A program made the translations under genes and the position numbers. The notes below the pieces were generated by a model. That model did no database searches. It was not told the DNA's origin and was given only the letters and a program-made list of their open reading frames with translations. A stretch of 64,000 nucleotides of DNA from Enterobacter sp. Ag1 (GTDB taxonomy: Bacteria; Pseudomonadota; Gammaproteobacteria; Enterobacterales; Enterobacteriaceae). The stretch spans positions 62,001 through 126,000 of the forward strand of contig AKXM01000006.1 of NCBI GenBank assembly GCA_000277545.1. Direction: 5' to 3'. Below are positions 52,457-62,928 of this stretch, in pieces (position 1 is the first letter of the stretch; every line of letters starts with the position of its first letter).

Positions 52457-52520
52457 GTGACATATTCGCCGGAACGCTTTCTCTCGGTCATGCTTAGGCT
52501 ATCGCTACGAGGAGAACGTC

Positions 52521-53525
52521 ATGAAAAAGGTCACCCGGCTCACCGAAGCCGACGTTACGCCAGAATCCGTGTTTATGATGAAGCGCCGCCAGGTACTGAA
52601 AGCGCTGGGCATCAGCGCGGCCGCCCTGTCACTCCCTCAGACAGCCAACGCCGATATTCTGTCCTGGTTCAAAGGTCACGATCGCCCCCCGGCACCTGCC
52701 GGCAAACCGCTGATGTTCACTAAGCCAGAAGAGTACCAGGCCAAACTGGCCCTGACCCCGGAAGACAAAGTCACGGGCTACAACAACTTCTATGAATTTG
52801 GCCTGGATAAGGCCGACCCTGCCGCTAACGCCGGCGGGCTAAAAACCGATCCCTGGCAGATTAAAATCAGCGGCGAAGTGGCTAAACCCATGACGCTCGA
52901 TCACGATGACCTTTATAAGCGCTTCCCGCTGGAAGAGCGCATTTACCGCATGCGCTGCGTTGAGGCATGGTCGATGGCCGTCCCCTGGATTGGCTTCCCG
53001 CTTCACAAGCTGCTCGCTATGGTTGAGCCCACCAGCAACGCAAAATACGTTGCCTTTGAAACGCTTTATGACCCGGAGCAGATGCCGGGCCAAAAGGACC
53101 GGTTTATCGGGGGCGGGCTGCAATACCCTTATGTAGAAGGATTGCGGCTGGATGAAGCAATGCATCCGCTCACGCTGTTAACCGTGGGCGTTTATGGTAA
53201 AGCTCTGCCGCCGCAAAACGGCGCACCGATTCGCCTTACGGTGCCGTGGAAATATGGTTTTAAAGGCATTAAATCGATTGTCAGCATAAAACTGGTGCGC
53301 GAGCTGCCGCCTACGACATGGAACCTTGCCGCACCGAATGAATATGGTTTCTACGCCAACGTAAACCCGCACGTTGATCACCCTCGCTGGTCACAGGCTT
53401 CAGAACGCTTTATTGGCTCGGGCGGCGTGCTGGACGTTAAGCGCCAGCCCACCCTGCTGTTCAACGGCTACGCAGACCAGGTCGCCTCGCTGTATCGCGG
53501 CCTGAACCTGAAGGAGAACTTCTGA
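52521..53525 (+). CDS. msrP: MsrP, periplasmic protein-methionine-sulfoxide reductase, catalytic subunit
   Basis: Molybdenum-cofactor enzyme of 334 residues that repairs oxidised methionine in periplasmic proteins. The Tat signal [10 protein letters not shown] (Arg22, Arg23) and the molybdopterin-ligating Cys146 in RMRCVEAW are present. Length equals E. coli MsrP (YedY). msrQ follows with no gap. In E. coli K-12 the pair sits elsewhere on the chromosome; here it lies between acuI and aroQ, as I recall for Salmonella. In E. coli it responds to hypochlorite through HprRS, and no such regulator is adjacent here. Confidence 0.97.
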   Translation: MKKVTRLTEADVTPESVFMMKRRQVLKALGISAAALSLPQTANADILSWFKGHDRPPAPAGKPLMFTKPEEYQAKLALTPEDKVTGYNNFYEFGLDKADPAANAGGLKTDPWQIKISGEVAKPMTLDHDDLYKRFPLEERIYRMRCVEAWSMAVPWIGFPLHKLLAMVEPTSNAKYVAFETLYDPEQMPGQKDRFIGGGLQYPYVEGLRLDEAMHPLTLLTVGVYGKALPPQNGAPIRLTVPWKYGFKGIKSIVSIKLVRELPPTTWNLAAPNEYGFYANVNPHVDHPRWSQASERFIGSGGVLDVKRQPTLLFNGYADQVASLYRGLNLKENF

Positions 53526-54125
53526 GTGCGCCTGACGGTAAAACAGATTACCTGGCTGAAAGTGGGGCTTCATCTGGCCGCTTTCCTGCCCTTCGTCTGG
53601 CTGTTTTACGCGGCAAGCCAGGGACTTTTTAGCGCCGACCCGGCAAAAGACATTCAGCATTTTACCGGCAGAATGGCGCTCAAACTGCTGCTGGCGACGT
53701 TACTTGTCACGCCACTCGCGCGTTACGCTAAACAGCCGCTATTGATTCGTACCCGCCGCCTGTTGGGCGTGTGGTGCTTTGTCTGGGCGACGCTGCACCT
53801 CACCAGCTATTCCCTGCTTGAGCTAGGGATCAGCAATCTTGGCCTGCTTGGCCAGGAACTGGTTTCCCGCCCTTATCTTACGCTGGGTATCATTTGCTGG
53901 ATTATCCTGCTGGCCCTGGCCGTGACGTCGACCCAGCGAGCGCAGCGTTTTTTGGGTGCCCGCTGGCAGAAATTGCATAACTTCGTCTATCTGGTCGCGA
54001 TCCTCGCACCGATTCATTTCCTCTGGTCGGTTAAGATTTTGTCCCCTCAACCCTTGCTTTATGCGCTGGGCGCGATCATTCTTCTTGCACTTCGCTACAA
54101 GAAGTTTCGCCAGTGGTGGCGCTAG
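53526..54125 (+). CDS. msrQ: MsrQ, heme-binding membrane subunit of the MsrPQ system
   Basis: Six-helix ferric-reductase-like protein of 199 residues that passes electrons from quinones to MsrP. It uses a GTG start at 53526, placed directly after the msrP TGA, with AAGGAGAA upstream. Histidines such as those in WATLHLTSY and [19 protein letters not shown] are suitable heme ligands. Confidence 0.95.
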   Translation: MRLTVKQITWLKVGLHLAAFLPFVWLFYAASQGLFSADPAKDIQHFTGRMALKLLLATLLVTPLARYAKQPLLIRTRRLLGVWCFVWATLHLTSYSLLELGISNLGLLGQELVSRPYLTLGIICWIILLALAVTSTQRAQRFLGARWQKLHNFVYLVAILAPIHFLWSVKILSPQPLLYALGAIILLALRYKKFRQWWR

Positions 54126-54356
54126 CCAAAAAGCGTGTGCTTCTCCGCAGAATAAACATCGATCGGTATCCTTAACTGGATATCGGTTGATCATCTTCCC
54201 TGATAAGACCAGTATTTAGCTGCCAAATGCTACGAAATCGTTATAATGTGCGACTTCGGTTTTTTCTGACGACCATTTTCGGTTCGAAAAGGTGACAACC
54301 GGAAAACTTAGGTATATTTTGTAAATTGCCTACTAATCGCAGGAGATGGCAGCACG

Positions 54357-54809
54357 ATGTCGGGTGAATTTCACATTTTGCTTTTGAATGGCCCTAATCT
54401 AAACATGCTGGGCACGCGGGAGCCGGAGAAGTACGGCCACCAGACGTTAGCAGAAATTGTTAACACGCTTGAGGCGGAGGCAACCAGCCTTGGCGTGACG
54501 CTCAGTCACCTGCAATCTAACGCCGAATATGCGTTGATTGACCGAATTCATCAGGCCAAAGACACTGTCGACTTTATCCTGATTAATCCGGCCGCGTTCA
54601 CGCATACCAGCGTCGCGCTGCGCGATGCGTTACTGGCGGTGGATATCCCGTTTATCGAGATTCACCTCAGCAATGTGCACGCGCGTGAACCGTTCCGCCA
54701 TCATTCCTATCTATCAGATAAGGCCATCGGCGTGATCTGCGGATTAGGCGCTGACGGCTATTCATATGCTTTACAGACGGCGGTAAAACGCCTGTCAAAA
54801 TCCATCTAA
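54357..54809 (+). CDS. aroQ: 3-dehydroquinate dehydratase, type II
   Basis: Third step of the shikimate pathway (3-dehydroquinate to 3-dehydroshikimate). The 150-residue type II enzyme has [20 protein letters not shown] with the catalytic Tyr and the lid Arg, [17 protein letters not shown], and the C-terminal [18 protein letters not shown]. Enterobacteria that carry it also have the unrelated type I AroD. It is 22 bases upstream of accB, possibly in one transcript. The 231-base gap before it is AT-rich at 54180-54340 and probably carries its promoter. Confidence 0.96.
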   Translation: MSGEFHILLLNGPNLNMLGTREPEKYGHQTLAEIVNTLEAEATSLGVTLSHLQSNAEYALIDRIHQAKDTVDFILINPAAFTHTSVALRDALLAVDIPFIEIHLSNVHAREPFRHHSYLSDKAIGVICGLGADGYSYALQTAVKRLSKSI

Positions 54810-54831
54810 ACAAAGAGTACGGAACCCACTC

Positions 54832-55311
54832 ATGGATATTCGTAAGATTAAAAAACTGATCGAGCTGGTTGAAGAATCAGGCATCGCTGAACTGGAAATT
54901 TCTGAAGGCGAAGAGTCTGTACGCATCAGCCGCTCCCCGGCAAACGCTGGTTTCCCAATGATGCAACAGGCTTACGCTGCGCCAATGTACCAGCCGCAGC
55001 CACAGCCGGGTCTGGCTCAGGCCGTTGCACCAGCCGCAACCCCAGCAATGGAAGCCCCTGCAGCTGCTGAAGTCAGTGGTCACATCGTACGTTCCCCAAT
55101 GGTCGGTACCTTCTACCGTACCCCTAGCCCGGATGCCAAAGCGTTTGTGGAAGTGGGCCAGAAAGTTAACGTGGGCGACACCCTGTGCATCGTTGAAGCA
55201 ATGAAAATGATGAACCAGATCGAATCAGATAAAGCCGGTGTGGTGAAAGCAATTCTGATTGAGAATGGTCAGCCGGTAGAATTTGACGAGCCGCTGGTCG
55301 TCATCGAGTAA
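54832..55311 (+). CDS. accB: Biotin carboxyl carrier protein AccB
   Basis: Carrier subunit of acetyl-CoA carboxylase, 159 residues. The N-terminal region (1-35) is involved in autoregulation and dimerisation. It is followed by a Pro/Ala/Gln linker (about 45-80) and the biotinyl domain (about 82-159) with the modified Lys125 in EAMKMMN and the thumb around [15 protein letters not shown]. The linker is three residues longer than I recall in E. coli (156). accC follows after 10 bases. Confidence 0.98.
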   Translation: MDIRKIKKLIELVEESGIAELEISEGEESVRISRSPANAGFPMMQQAYAAPMYQPQPQPGLAQAVAPAATPAMEAPAAAEVSGHIVRSPMVGTFYRTPSPDAKAFVEVGQKVNVGDTLCIVEAMKMMNQIESDKAGVVKAILIENGQPVEFDEPLVVIE

Positions 55312-55321
55312 CGAGGCGAAC

Positions 55322-56668
55322 ATGCTGGATAAAATTGTCATCGCCAACCGCGGCGAGATTGCACTGCGTATTCTTCGTGCCTGTAAAGAACTGGGCATCA
55401 AGACTGTCGCTGTGCACTCAAGCGCGGACCGCGATCTGAAACACGTATTACTGGCGGATGAGACGGTCTGTATCGGCCCGGCTCCGTCCGTAAAAAGCTA
55501 CCTGAACATCCCGGCAATCATCTCTGCGGCGGAAATCACCGGCGCGGTAGCGATTCACCCGGGTTACGGCTTCCTGTCAGAAAACGCCAACTTTGCCGAG
55601 CAGGTTGAGCGTTCCGGCTTTATCTTCATCGGCCCGAAAGCTGAAACTATCCGCCTGATGGGCGACAAAGTTTCCGCGATCACCGCGATGAAAAAAGCGG
55701 GCGTACCAACGGTACCAGGTTCTGACGGCCCACTGGACGGCGACATGGATAAAAACCGTGCCCATGCAAAACGCATCGGCTACCCGGTGATTATCAAAGC
55801 CTCCGGCGGCGGCGGCGGTCGTGGTATGCGCGTAGTGCGCAGCGACGCGGAGCTCGAGCAATCCATCAACATGACCCGTGCGGAAGCCAAAGCGGCTTTC
55901 AACAACGACATGGTTTACATGGAAAAATACCTCGAGAACCCACGCCATATCGAGATTCAGGTTCTGGCCGACGGCCAGGGGCACGCTATCTATCTGGCTG
56001 AACGTGACTGCTCCATGCAGCGCCGCCACCAGAAAGTCGTTGAAGAAGCACCAGCCCCGGGCATCACGCCTGAGCTGCGTAAATTCATCGGCGACCGCTG
56101 CGCCAAAGCCTGTATCGACATTAACTATCGCGGCGCAGGTACCTTTGAGTTCCTGTTCGAAAACGGCGAGTTCTATTTCATCGAAATGAACACCCGTATT
56201 CAGGTAGAACACCCGGTTACCGAAATGATCACCGGCGTTGACCTGATCAAAGAGCAGCTGCGTATCGCAGCCGGTCAGCCGCTGTCCATCAAACAGGAAG
56301 ACGTTCACGTTACCGGCCACGCGGTGGAATGCCGTATCAACGCCGAAGACCCGAACACCTTCCTGCCAAGCCCGGGCAAAATCACGCGCTTCCACGCGCC
56401 TGGTGGTTTTGGCGTGCGTTGGGAATCGCATATCTACGCCGGTTACACAGTACCGCCGTACTACGATTCAATGATTGGGAAGCTCATCTGCTACGGCGAA
56501 ACGCGTGAAGTGGCTATTGCCCGCATGAAAAACGCCCTGGCAGAACTGATTATCGATGGCATCAAAACCAATATCGATCTGCAGACCAAAATCATGAACG
56601 ACGAAAACTTCCAGCACGGTGGAACCAACATCCACTATCTGGAGAAGAAACTCGGTCTTCAGCACTAA
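55322..56668 (+). CDS. accC: Biotin carboxylase AccC
   Basis: Carboxylates biotin on AccB with ATP and bicarbonate, the first half-reaction of acetyl-CoA carboxylase. The 448-residue ATP-grasp enzyme has [20 protein letters not shown], the glycine-rich flap [14 protein letters not shown], the catalytic [14 protein letters not shown] segment and the C-terminal biotin carboxylase domain. The ATG at 55322 is preceded by GAGG; the frame from 55283 overlaps accB and is not used. Confidence 0.98.
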   Translation: MLDKIVIANRGEIALRILRACKELGIKTVAVHSSADRDLKHVLLADETVCIGPAPSVKSYLNIPAIISAAEITGAVAIHPGYGFLSENANFAEQVERSGFIFIGPKAETIRLMGDKVSAITAMKKAGVPTVPGSDGPLDGDMDKNRAHAKRIGYPVIIKASGGGGGRGMRVVRSDAELEQSINMTRAEAKAAFNNDMVYMEKYLENPRHIEIQVLADGQGHAIYLAERDCSMQRRHQKVVEEAPAPGITPELRKFIGDRCAKACIDINYRGAGTFEFLFENGEFYFIEMNTRIQVEHPVTEMITGVDLIKEQLRIAAGQPLSIKQEDVHVTGHAVECRINAEDPNTFLPSPGKITRFHAPGGFGVRWESHIYAGYTVPPYYDSMIGKLICYGETREVAIARMKNALAELIIDGIKTNIDLQTKIMNDENFQHGGTNIHYLEKKLGLQH

Positions 56669-56690
56669 GTTTCCGTTGAACATGTCGACA

Positions 56691-56722
56691 AAAGGCCGGA
56701 TTTCCGGCCTTTTTCTTTTTTT
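56691..56722 (+). terminator. Terminator of accBC
   Basis: AAAGGCCGG (56691-56699) pairs with CCGGCCTTT (56704-56712) around ATTT; TTTCTTTTTTT follows. Strong rho-independent form. Confidence 0.9.
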
Positions 56723-56781
56723 ATCCTCCGACAGGATGGATGCGTTACAATCCCCGCTTTCTGCGAACTCAAGGGACAAAA

Positions 56782-57024
56782 ATGGACAACCGTTTTGTTC
56801 AGGCCCATAAAGAAGCGCGCTGGGCGCTCTGGCTGACCTTGCTCTATCTTGCCGCGTGGTTAGTGGCTGCTTACTTACCTGACAATACACAGGGGATCAC
56901 CGGCTTGCCGCACTGGTTCGAGATGGCCTGCCTGCTGGTGCCGCTACTGTTTATCCTGCTTTGCTGGCTGATGGTGAAATACTTATTCCGCGACATTCCT
57001 CTGGGGGATGACCATGCAAAATGA
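56782..57024 (+). CDS. yhdT: YhdT, small membrane protein (DUF997) upstream of panF
   Basis: The 80-residue protein has two hydrophobic segments (about 14-32 and 46-66). The ATG at 56782 (MDNRFVQAHKEARWALW) matches E. coli YhdT; the frame from 56740 is not used. It overlaps panF by 11 bases, so a helper role for PanF is plausible but unproven. Confidence 0.93.
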   Translation: MDNRFVQAHKEARWALWLTLLYLAAWLVAAYLPDNTQGITGLPHWFEMACLLVPLLFILLCWLMVKYLFRDIPLGDDHAK

Positions 57025-58468
57025 AGTGATTGCCGTGCTGGTTATCTACCTGATCGCGGTCTTTGGTCTTTCCGTTTATGCCATGCGCCAGCGCACATCC
57101 GGCACCTTTCTGAGTGAATATTTCCTCGGCAGCCGTTCGATGGGCGGCTTCGTCCTGGCCATGACGCTCACCACCACCTACATCAGCGCCAGTTCGTTTA
57201 TAGGCGGCCCGGGTGCAGCCTATAAGTTCGGTTTGGGTTGGGTGCTGCTGGCCATGATTCAGATCCCAACGATCTGGCTTTCTCTGGGGATCCTCGGGAA
57301 AAAATTCGCTATCCTGGCGCGCCGCTATAACGCCATCACGCTGAATGACATGCTCCAGGCTCGCTACCAGAATCGGGCCGTCGTCTGGATTGCCAGCATT
57401 AGCCTGTTGGTCGCGTTTGTTGGCGCGATTGCCGTCCAGTTCATCGGTGGCGCGCGGCTGCTGGAAACCGCCGCAGGTATAAAGTATGAAACTGGCCTGC
57501 TGATTTTCGGGATCACCATCGCGCTCTATACGTCCTTCGGCGGCTTCCGCGCCAGCGTGCTCAATGACACCATGCAGGGCATGGTGATGCTGATAGGCAC
57601 CATCGTGCTGCTGGTCGGCGTGGTTCATGCCGCTGGCGGGCTGGGCAACGCGGTACAAACGTTAGAACACATCGATCCGAAACTCGTCAGCCCTCAGGGC
57701 GCGGGTGACATTCTGACGCCAACGTTTATGGCTTCCTTCTGGGTACTGGTCTGTTTTGGCGTGATCGGCCTGCCCCACACGGCGGTACGCTGCATCTCTT
57801 ATAAAGACAGCAAAGCCGTGCACCGCGGCATCATCATAGGCACCATTGTGGTCGCAATCCTGATGCTGGGCATGCACCTTGCTGGCGCGCTGGGCAGAGC
57901 GGTACTCCCGGGCCTGACGGTGCCGGATCTGGTTATCCCTACGCTGATGATGCAGGTTCTGCCGCCCTGGGCCGCTGGGTTATTCCTGGCCGCACCAATG
58001 GCCGCCATTATGTCCAACGTGAACGCCCACTTGCTGCAGGCCTCCGCGACGATCGTGAAAGACCTGTGGCTTAGCGCAAGTCCGACTAAAATTCATCAGG
58101 AGCGCCGCCTGAAGCGCATTTCCACCACCACGACGCTGGTGCTGGGCATTCTGATGATGCTGGCAGCTTGGCGACCACCTGAGATGATTATCTGGCTTAA
58201 TCTGCTGGCCTTCGGGGGCCTTGAGGCCGTTTTCCTGTGGCCGCTGGTGCTGGGCCTCTATTGGGAGAAAGCGAACGCAGCAGGCGCGCTGAGCGGCATG
58301 ATTGTCGGCGGCGGACTGTACGCGGTGCTCGCCAGTTTTGGCCTGCAGCTCCTGGGCTTCCACCCGATTGTGCCTTCGCTCCTGTTCAGCTTGCTGGCGT
58401 TCCTGATAGGTAACCGTTTTGGTCGCCACGTTCCGGAACCCCTTCTTGTTTCCACTACTGATAAATAA
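57014..58468 (+). CDS. panF: PanF, sodium/pantothenate symporter
   Basis: Sodium-coupled uptake of pantothenate (vitamin B5), SSS family. The 484 residues give about 12-13 membrane segments. Conserved stretches include [39 protein letters not shown] and [14 protein letters not shown]. Two ATGs compete, at 57008 and 57014; the second matches the E. coli start and is better spaced from GGGGGA, so it was chosen. prmA follows after 11 bases. Confidence 0.96.
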   Translation: MQNEVIAVLVIYLIAVFGLSVYAMRQRTSGTFLSEYFLGSRSMGGFVLAMTLTTTYISASSFIGGPGAAYKFGLGWVLLAMIQIPTIWLSLGILGKKFAILARRYNAITLNDMLQARYQNRAVVWIASISLLVAFVGAIAVQFIGGARLLETAAGIKYETGLLIFGITIALYTSFGGFRASVLNDTMQGMVMLIGTIVLLVGVVHAAGGLGNAVQTLEHIDPKLVSPQGAGDILTPTFMASFWVLVCFGVIGLPHTAVRCISYKDSKAVHRGIIIGTIVVAILMLGMHLAGALGRAVLPGLTVPDLVIPTLMMQVLPPWAAGLFLAAPMAAIMSNVNAHLLQASATIVKDLWLSASPTKIHQERRLKRISTTTTLVLGILMMLAAWRPPEMIIWLNLLAFGGLEAVFLWPLVLGLYWEKANAAGALSGMIVGGGLYAVLASFGLQLLGFHPIVPSLLFSLLAFLIGNRFGRHVPEPLLVSTTDK

Positions 58469-58479
58469 AGAGTTTCGCC

Positions 58480-59364
58480 ATGCCATGGATCCAACTTAAA
58501 ATTAACACCACCGGCGGCAACGCTGAAAGCTTAGGCGATGCGCTGATTGAAAGCGGGGCGGTTTCCGTCACCTTCCAGGACACCCACGACACGCCGGTCT
58601 TTGAACCGCTGCCGGGTGAAACTCGCCTTTGGGGCGATACCGACGTTATCGGCCTGTATGACGCGGAAACCGACATGGAAGAAGTTGTCGCTATCCTCGA
58701 GCACTGCCCTTTGTTAGGCCAGGGTTTCCACCACAAAGTGGAACAGCTGGAAGATAAAGACTGGGAGCGCGAATGGATGGACAACTTCCACCCAATGCGC
58801 TTCGGCAACCGCCTGTGGATCTGCCCAAGCTGGCGCGATGTGCCGGATGCAACTGCCGTGAACGTGATGCTCGACCCGGGTCTGGCGTTTGGCACCGGAA
58901 CCCATCCAACCACCTCGCTGTGCCTCGAATGGCTCGACGGCCTGGACCTGGCGGGCAAAACTGTGATCGACTTCGGTTGCGGCTCCGGGATCCTGGCGAT
59001 TGCCGCCCTTAAACTGGGGGCCGCAAAAGCTATCGGCATCGATATCGATCCGCAGGCAATTCAGGCGAGCCGCGATAACGCTGAGCGTAACGGTGTTTCT
59101 GACCGGCTTGAGCTTTACCTGCCGAAAGACCAGCCAGAAGTCATGAGCGCCGACGTGGTGGTCGCTAACATCCTGGCAGGCCCTTTGCGTGAGTTATCGC
59201 CGTTAATCAGCGTGCTGCCGGTTGAGGGCGGTTTACTTGGCCTTTCCGGCGTTCTGGCAAGCCAAGCCGAAGGGGTATGTGAAGCTTATGCCGATAAGTT
59301 CACGCTTGACCCGGTTGCGGAAAAAGAAGAGTGGTGCCGTATCACCGGCCGCAAGCACGGCTGA
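58480..59364 (+). CDS. prmA: Ribosomal protein L11 methyltransferase PrmA
   Basis: Trimethylates L11 at its N-terminus and lysines, using SAM. The 294 residues have an N-terminal L11-binding domain (about 1-60), a linker, and the class I methyltransferase domain with [15 protein letters not shown] and the SAM motif IDFGCGSG (163-170). The later [10 protein letters not shown] (NPPY-like position) is present. The downstream order in E. coli is also dusB-fis. Confidence 0.97.
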   Translation: MPWIQLKINTTGGNAESLGDALIESGAVSVTFQDTHDTPVFEPLPGETRLWGDTDVIGLYDAETDMEEVVAILEHCPLLGQGFHHKVEQLEDKDWEREWMDNFHPMRFGNRLWICPSWRDVPDATAVNVMLDPGLAFGTGTHPTTSLCLEWLDGLDLAGKTVIDFGCGSGILAIAALKLGAAKAIGIDIDPQAIQASRDNAERNGVSDRLELYLPKDQPEVMSADVVVANILAGPLRELSPLISVLPVEGGLLGLSGVLASQAEGVCEAYADKFTLDPVAEKEEWCRITGRKHG

Positions 59365-59372
59365 TCAAAATA

Positions 59373-59405
59373 ACGGCATACGGACATCGGGCCGTGTGCC
59401 GTTTT
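59373..59405 (+). terminator. Probable terminator after prmA
   Basis: ACGGCATACGG (59373-59383) pairs imperfectly with CCGTGTGCCGT (59392-59402), then TTTC follows. It probably ends panF-prmA. The next 330 bases to dusB are AT-rich and carry the fis promoter region. Confidence 0.55.
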
Positions 59406-59735
59406 CAGCCAGTTTTAGTGATCAAGCCACATGTAAAAATGAGAGATTGTTCGCATAAAAACCCCAAAACTGACCACAAAAACAGCGGTTTATCTGGTAA
59501 AAATAGCCTGTTGGACAGCATATTTCTGCTAACTTTCAGGAAAATTTAAAACAGCATGAAATAAACGAAAAATCCTAACCATCTGATTAATTGAATGAAT
59601 TACGTATTCTGGCCGCATTTGTTGCCGCTTCATTGATCTGTGACAGAGGATTGTTCAAAGTTTGGCCTTTCATCTCGTGTGAAAAATGCGTAATATACGC
59701 CGCCTTGCAGGCACAGTATGGTCATTTCTTAACTC
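59406..59735 (+). promoter_or_regulatory. dusB-fis promoter region
   Basis: The core promoter is TTTCAT (59668-59673), 17 bases, TAATAT (59691-59696), then the GC-rich ACGCCGCC discriminator and C start region near 59702. I recall the same elements in E. coli fis, where the GC-rich discriminator makes the promoter sensitive to ppGpp, DksA and supercoiling. The AT-rich stretch 59440-59600 is suitable for the upstream Fis and IHF sites known there, which I did not place individually. Confidence 0.8.
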
Positions 59736-60701
59736 ATGCGCATCGGACACCACCAGCTCAGAAATCGCCTGATCGCAGCACCTATGGCTGGCATCACTGA
59801 CAGACCATTCAGGACGCTGTGCTACGAGATGGGAGCCGGGTTAACCGTTTCCGAGATGATGTCCTCTAACCCAGAAGTTTGGGCGAGCGATAAATCCCGT
59901 TTACGCATGGTTCATGTGGATGAACCGGGTATTCGCACCGTGCAGATTGCCGGCAGCGTACCGGAAGAGATGGCAGAAGCCGCGCGAATTAACGTGGCTA
60001 ATGGCGCCCAGATTATTGATATCAATATGGGTTGTCCGGCAAAAAAGGTGAATCGTAAGCTGGCAGGTTCAGCGCTTCTACAGTACCCGAGTCTGGTAAA
60101 GGACATCGTGACGACGGTAGTGAAGGCAGTGGATGTTCCTGTGACGTTGAAAATTCGTACCGGCTGGGAGCCCGCGCACCGTAACTGTGTAGAGATTGCC
60201 CAACTGGCTGAAGACTGTGGGATTCAGGCTCTGACAATTCATGGACGCACACGCGCCTGTTTATTCCAGGGCGATGCTGAATACGACAGCATTCGGGCAG
60301 TTAAGCAGAAAGTTTCCATTCCGATTATCGCGAATGGTGACATTACTGACCCGCTTAAAGCCAGAGCTGTACTTGACTATACGGGGGCTGATGCCCTGAT
60401 GATAGGCCGTGCGGCTCAGGGAAGACCCTGGATCTTTCGGGAAATCCAGCATTATCTGGACACTGGAGAGCTGCTGCCCCCCTTGCCTCTGGCAGAGGTG
60501 AAGCGCTTACTTTGCTCGCACGTTCGGGAACTGCATAGCTTTTATGGCGATGTAAAAGGTTACCGAATTGCTCGTAAACACGTCTCCTGGTATCTCCAGG
60601 AGCACGCTCCAGATGACCAGTTTCGGCGCACATTCAACGCCATTGAGGATACCAGCGAACAGCTGGAGGCGTTGGAGGCATACTTCGAAAATCTTGCGTA
60701 A
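59736..60701 (+). CDS. dusB: tRNA-dihydrouridine synthase B
   Basis: FMN-dependent enzyme of 321 residues that reduces uridine to dihydrouridine in the tRNA D-loop (U17 in E. coli). It has the TIM-barrel start [16 protein letters not shown], the active-site Cys100 in [13 protein letters not shown], the [11 protein letters not shown] segment and the FMN phosphate-binding [16 protein letters not shown]. First gene of the fis operon; its translation is coupled by position to fis, 23 bases downstream. Confidence 0.98.
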   Translation: MRIGHHQLRNRLIAAPMAGITDRPFRTLCYEMGAGLTVSEMMSSNPEVWASDKSRLRMVHVDEPGIRTVQIAGSVPEEMAEAARINVANGAQIIDINMGCPAKKVNRKLAGSALLQYPSLVKDIVTTVVKAVDVPVTLKIRTGWEPAHRNCVEIAQLAEDCGIQALTIHGRTRACLFQGDAEYDSIRAVKQKVSIPIIANGDITDPLKARAVLDYTGADALMIGRAAQGRPWIFREIQHYLDTGELLPPLPLAEVKRLLCSHVRELHSFYGDVKGYRIARKHVSWYLQEHAPDDQFRRTFNAIEDTSEQLEALEAYFENLA

Positions 60702-60724
60702 TGAAATAAAGAGCTGACAGAACT

Positions 60725-61021
60725 ATGTTCGAACAACGCGTAAATTCTGACGTACTGACCGTTTCCACCGTTAACTCTCAGGATCAGGTAACTCAAAAGC
60801 CCCTGCGTGACTCGGTTAAACAGGCACTGAAGAACTATTTTGCTCAACTGAATGGTCAGGATGTGAATGACCTGTATGAGCTGGTACTGGCTGAAGTTGA
60901 ACAGCCACTGTTGGACATGGTGATGCAATACACCCGCGGCAACCAGACCCGCGCTGCCCTGATGATGGGTATCAACCGCGGTACGCTGCGTAAGAAACTG
61001 AAAAAATACGGCATGAACTGA
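60725..61021 (+). CDS. fis: Fis, nucleoid-associated DNA-bending protein
   Basis: Factor for inversion stimulation: growth-phase-dependent DNA-bending protein that activates rRNA promoters and organises the nucleoid. The 98 residues have the N-terminal beta-hairpin arm (about 10-26), dimer helices, and the C-terminal helix-turn-helix with [20 protein letters not shown] (about 73-92). The reading matches E. coli Fis throughout as far as I can recall. Confidence 0.99.
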
Positions 61022-61042
61022 TACTAATCAGTTAGTGTTGTG

Positions 61043-61084
61043 AAAAGGCGCGACTCGGCATGGGAAAGCGCCTTTTCTCTTTTC
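61043..61084 (+). terminator. Terminator of dusB-fis
   Basis: AAAAGGCGC (61043-61051) pairs perfectly with GCGCCTTTT (61068-61076), followed by CTCTTTTC. The remaining gap to yhdV (61085-61312) holds no called gene. Confidence 0.85.
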
Positions 61085-61312
61085 TACACCCCGAATCTGA
61101 CGTTTTTCCTCATCATTCATCGCTGCATCGCCCTTTCCTTCACTTTGTTTACACTTCACACGCTTTGCAATTATTCCTCGATCCTGTGGTCTGAGTCGCA
61201 GTGGTAAAATAGCCACATTCACACCGGTGCAGCATCCGTGAAAGCTTCGTACCTTGATGGGCACCTACGAGAGCAATCCCTGTTCCGGCGATTGGTAAAA
61301 CCGAGGTTCAAA

Positions 61313-61534
61313 ATGACTAAATTCATCGCTGTCACGTTGCTCACTACTTTTCTGGCTGGCTGTGCGACCGATTCCCCTTGCGTACCGGTCTATGATGACC
61401 AGGGGCGCCTGGTGCACACCAATACCTGTATGAAAGGCACCACTCAGGATAACTGGGAAACCGCTGGCGCGATTGCCGCCGGTACCGCTGCAGTGGCAGG
61501 CGTAGCCCTGGGTATCGTGGCACTCACCAAATAA
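61313..61534 (+). CDS. yhdV: YhdV, small predicted lipoprotein
   Basis: The 73-residue precursor has a lipoprotein signal with lipobox LAGC, lipidated Cys17. The mature part contains two more cysteines (PCVPVY and NTCMKG) and a C-terminal Gly/Ala-rich hydrophobic segment (about 49-71), which is unusual for a lipoprotein and might insert in a membrane. The ATG at 61313 matches E. coli; an open frame from 61238 is not used. Function is unknown. In E. coli acrS, acrE and acrF lie between fis and yhdV; they are absent here. Confidence 0.9.
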   Translation: MTKFIAVTLLTTFLAGCATDSPCVPVYDDQGRLVHTNTCMKGTTQDNWETAGAIAAGTAAVAGVALGIVALTK

Positions 61535-61550
61535 GTTCTCCCCTCGACCA

Positions 61551-61576
61551 AAGCGCGAGGCTCTCGCGCTTTTTTG
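61551..61576 (+). terminator. Terminator of yhdV
   Basis: AGCGCGAG (61552-61559) pairs with CTCGCGCT (61563-61570) around GCT, followed by a run of T (61570-61575). Confidence 0.9.
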
Positions 61577-61613
61577 TTTCTTCTTCCTGCAACACCTGAA
61601 TCATTTTGCTCTG

Positions 61614-61656
61614 AAATGCGCCGTTAGTTGCAGGCCTGCACTATTTCGGCGCATTT
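61614..61656. repeat. Nested, nearly concentric palindrome upstream of yhdW
   Basis: AAATGCGCCG (61614-61623) and CGGCGCATTT (61647-61656) are perfect ten-base outer arms. The loop holds the perfect palindrome TGCAGGCCTGCA (61629-61640), centred within one base of the outer dyad. TCTT follows. It lies between the yhdV terminator and yhdW, 176 bases before the yhdW start. It could be an operator, a second terminator or a cruciform-prone element; none is shown. Confidence 0.6.
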
Positions 61657-61831
61657 TCTTGCCCATACCTTCATGGCTACCTGCCTTCTTCTTCATAAGA
61701 CGCCCCCGCAAAAACCTGGCATCCCCTTTGCTTTAAAGACTATGACTCGGGCATTTGCCACAAATACGGATCTGGCACCTCCCGGATGCCATTTCGCCAA
61801 TAATGATAATTTTGCCACTCAGGATGCATTT

Positions 61832-62857
61832 ATGAAGAAGATGATGATCGCCACTCTGGTCGCTACCGGCACGCTGTTTGCGATGGCTAATCAGGCTCAT
61901 GCAGGCACCACGCTGGATGCCGTCAAAAAGAAAGGCTTCGTGCAATGTGGAATCAGCGATGGTCTGCCGGGCTTTTCTTACGCTGACGGCAGCGGCAAGT
62001 TTACCGGTATCGATGTGGATGTTTGCCGTGGCGTGGCGGCGGCAGTCTTCGGCGATGCTTCTAAAGTCAAATACACGCCTCTGACAGCAAAAGAGCGCTT
62101 TACGGCGCTGCAGTCCGGCGAGGTAGATATTCTTTCCCGTAACACCACCTGGACTTCTTCCCGCGACGCGGGCATGGGGATGGTGTTCACCGGCGTCACT
62201 TACTATGACGGTATCGGCTTCCTGACCCACAATAAAGCCGGCCTCAAAAGCGCGAAAGAGCTCGACGGTGCCACGGTTTGTATTCAGGCCGGAACCGACA
62301 CCGAGCTGAACGTCGCCGACTACTTCAAAGCCAATAAGATGAAGTACACGCCGGTCACCTTTGACCGTTCAGACGAGTCGGCCAAAGCGCTGGAGTCCGG
62401 GCGCTGCGATACTCTGGCCTCAGATCAGTCTCAGCTGTACGCCCTGCGCATCAAGCTCAGCAATCCGGCAGAATGGCTTGTGCTGCCAGAAGTCATCTCT
62501 AAAGAACCCCTGGGACCCGTTGTACGCCGCGGGGACGATGACTGGTTCTCCATCGTGCGCTGGACGCTGTTCGCCATGCTGAATGCCGAAGAGATGGGCA
62601 TTAATTCTAAAAACGTCGACCAGATGGCCGCCAACCCGACCACGCCGGATATGGCGCACCTGTTAGGGAAAGAGGGTGATTTCGGCAAAGACCTGAAGCT
62701 GGACAACAAGTGGGCCTACAACATCGTGAAGCAGGTCGGTAACTACGCTGAGATTTTCGAGAGTAACGTCGGTGCCCAAAGCCCGCTGAAAATCAAACGC
62801 GGCCAGAACAACCTGTGGAACAACGGTGGGATTCAGTACGCCCCACCAGTTCGCTAA
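61832..62857 (+). CDS. yhdW: YhdW, periplasmic binding protein of an amino acid ABC transporter
   Basis: Extracellular solute-binding protein (family 3) of 341 residues. A signal peptide ends at NQAHA (about 20-24). The mature part has the family segments FVQCGISDGLPGFSYAD, TALQSGEVDILSRNTTWT and CDTLASDQSQLYALR. It resembles AapJ/BztA proteins of general L-amino-acid systems; the ligand of YhdW is unknown. It starts at the ATG at 61832, giving the E. coli length; the frame from 61628 is not used. yhdX follows after 71 bases. In E. coli yhdW is often treated as a pseudogene or incomplete; here it reads intact. Confidence 0.93.
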   Translation: MKKMMIATLVATGTLFAMANQAHAGTTLDAVKKKGFVQCGISDGLPGFSYADGSGKFTGIDVDVCRGVAAAVFGDASKVKYTPLTAKERFTALQSGEVDILSRNTTWTSSRDAGMGMVFTGVTYYDGIGFLTHNKAGLKSAKELDGATVCIQAGTDTELNVADYFKANKMKYTPVTFDRSDESAKALESGRCDTLASDQSQLYALRIKLSNPAEWLVLPEVISKEPLGPVVRRGDDDWFSIVRWTLFAMLNAEEMGINSKNVDQMAANPTTPDMAHLLGKEGDFGKDLKLDNKWAYNIVKQVGNYAEIFESNVGAQSPLKIKRGQNNLWNNGGIQYAPPVR

Positions 62858-62928
62858 GCGACATACCAGAACAGGGCACTGCCCATTGCGGTGCCCCAGA
62901 TTTATGTTCCTGTTACTGAGGTTTGCTT

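Noticed and set aside
61628-61831. N-terminal extension of yhdW
   Set aside because: It would place 68 residues before a normal signal peptide and overlap the nested palindrome.
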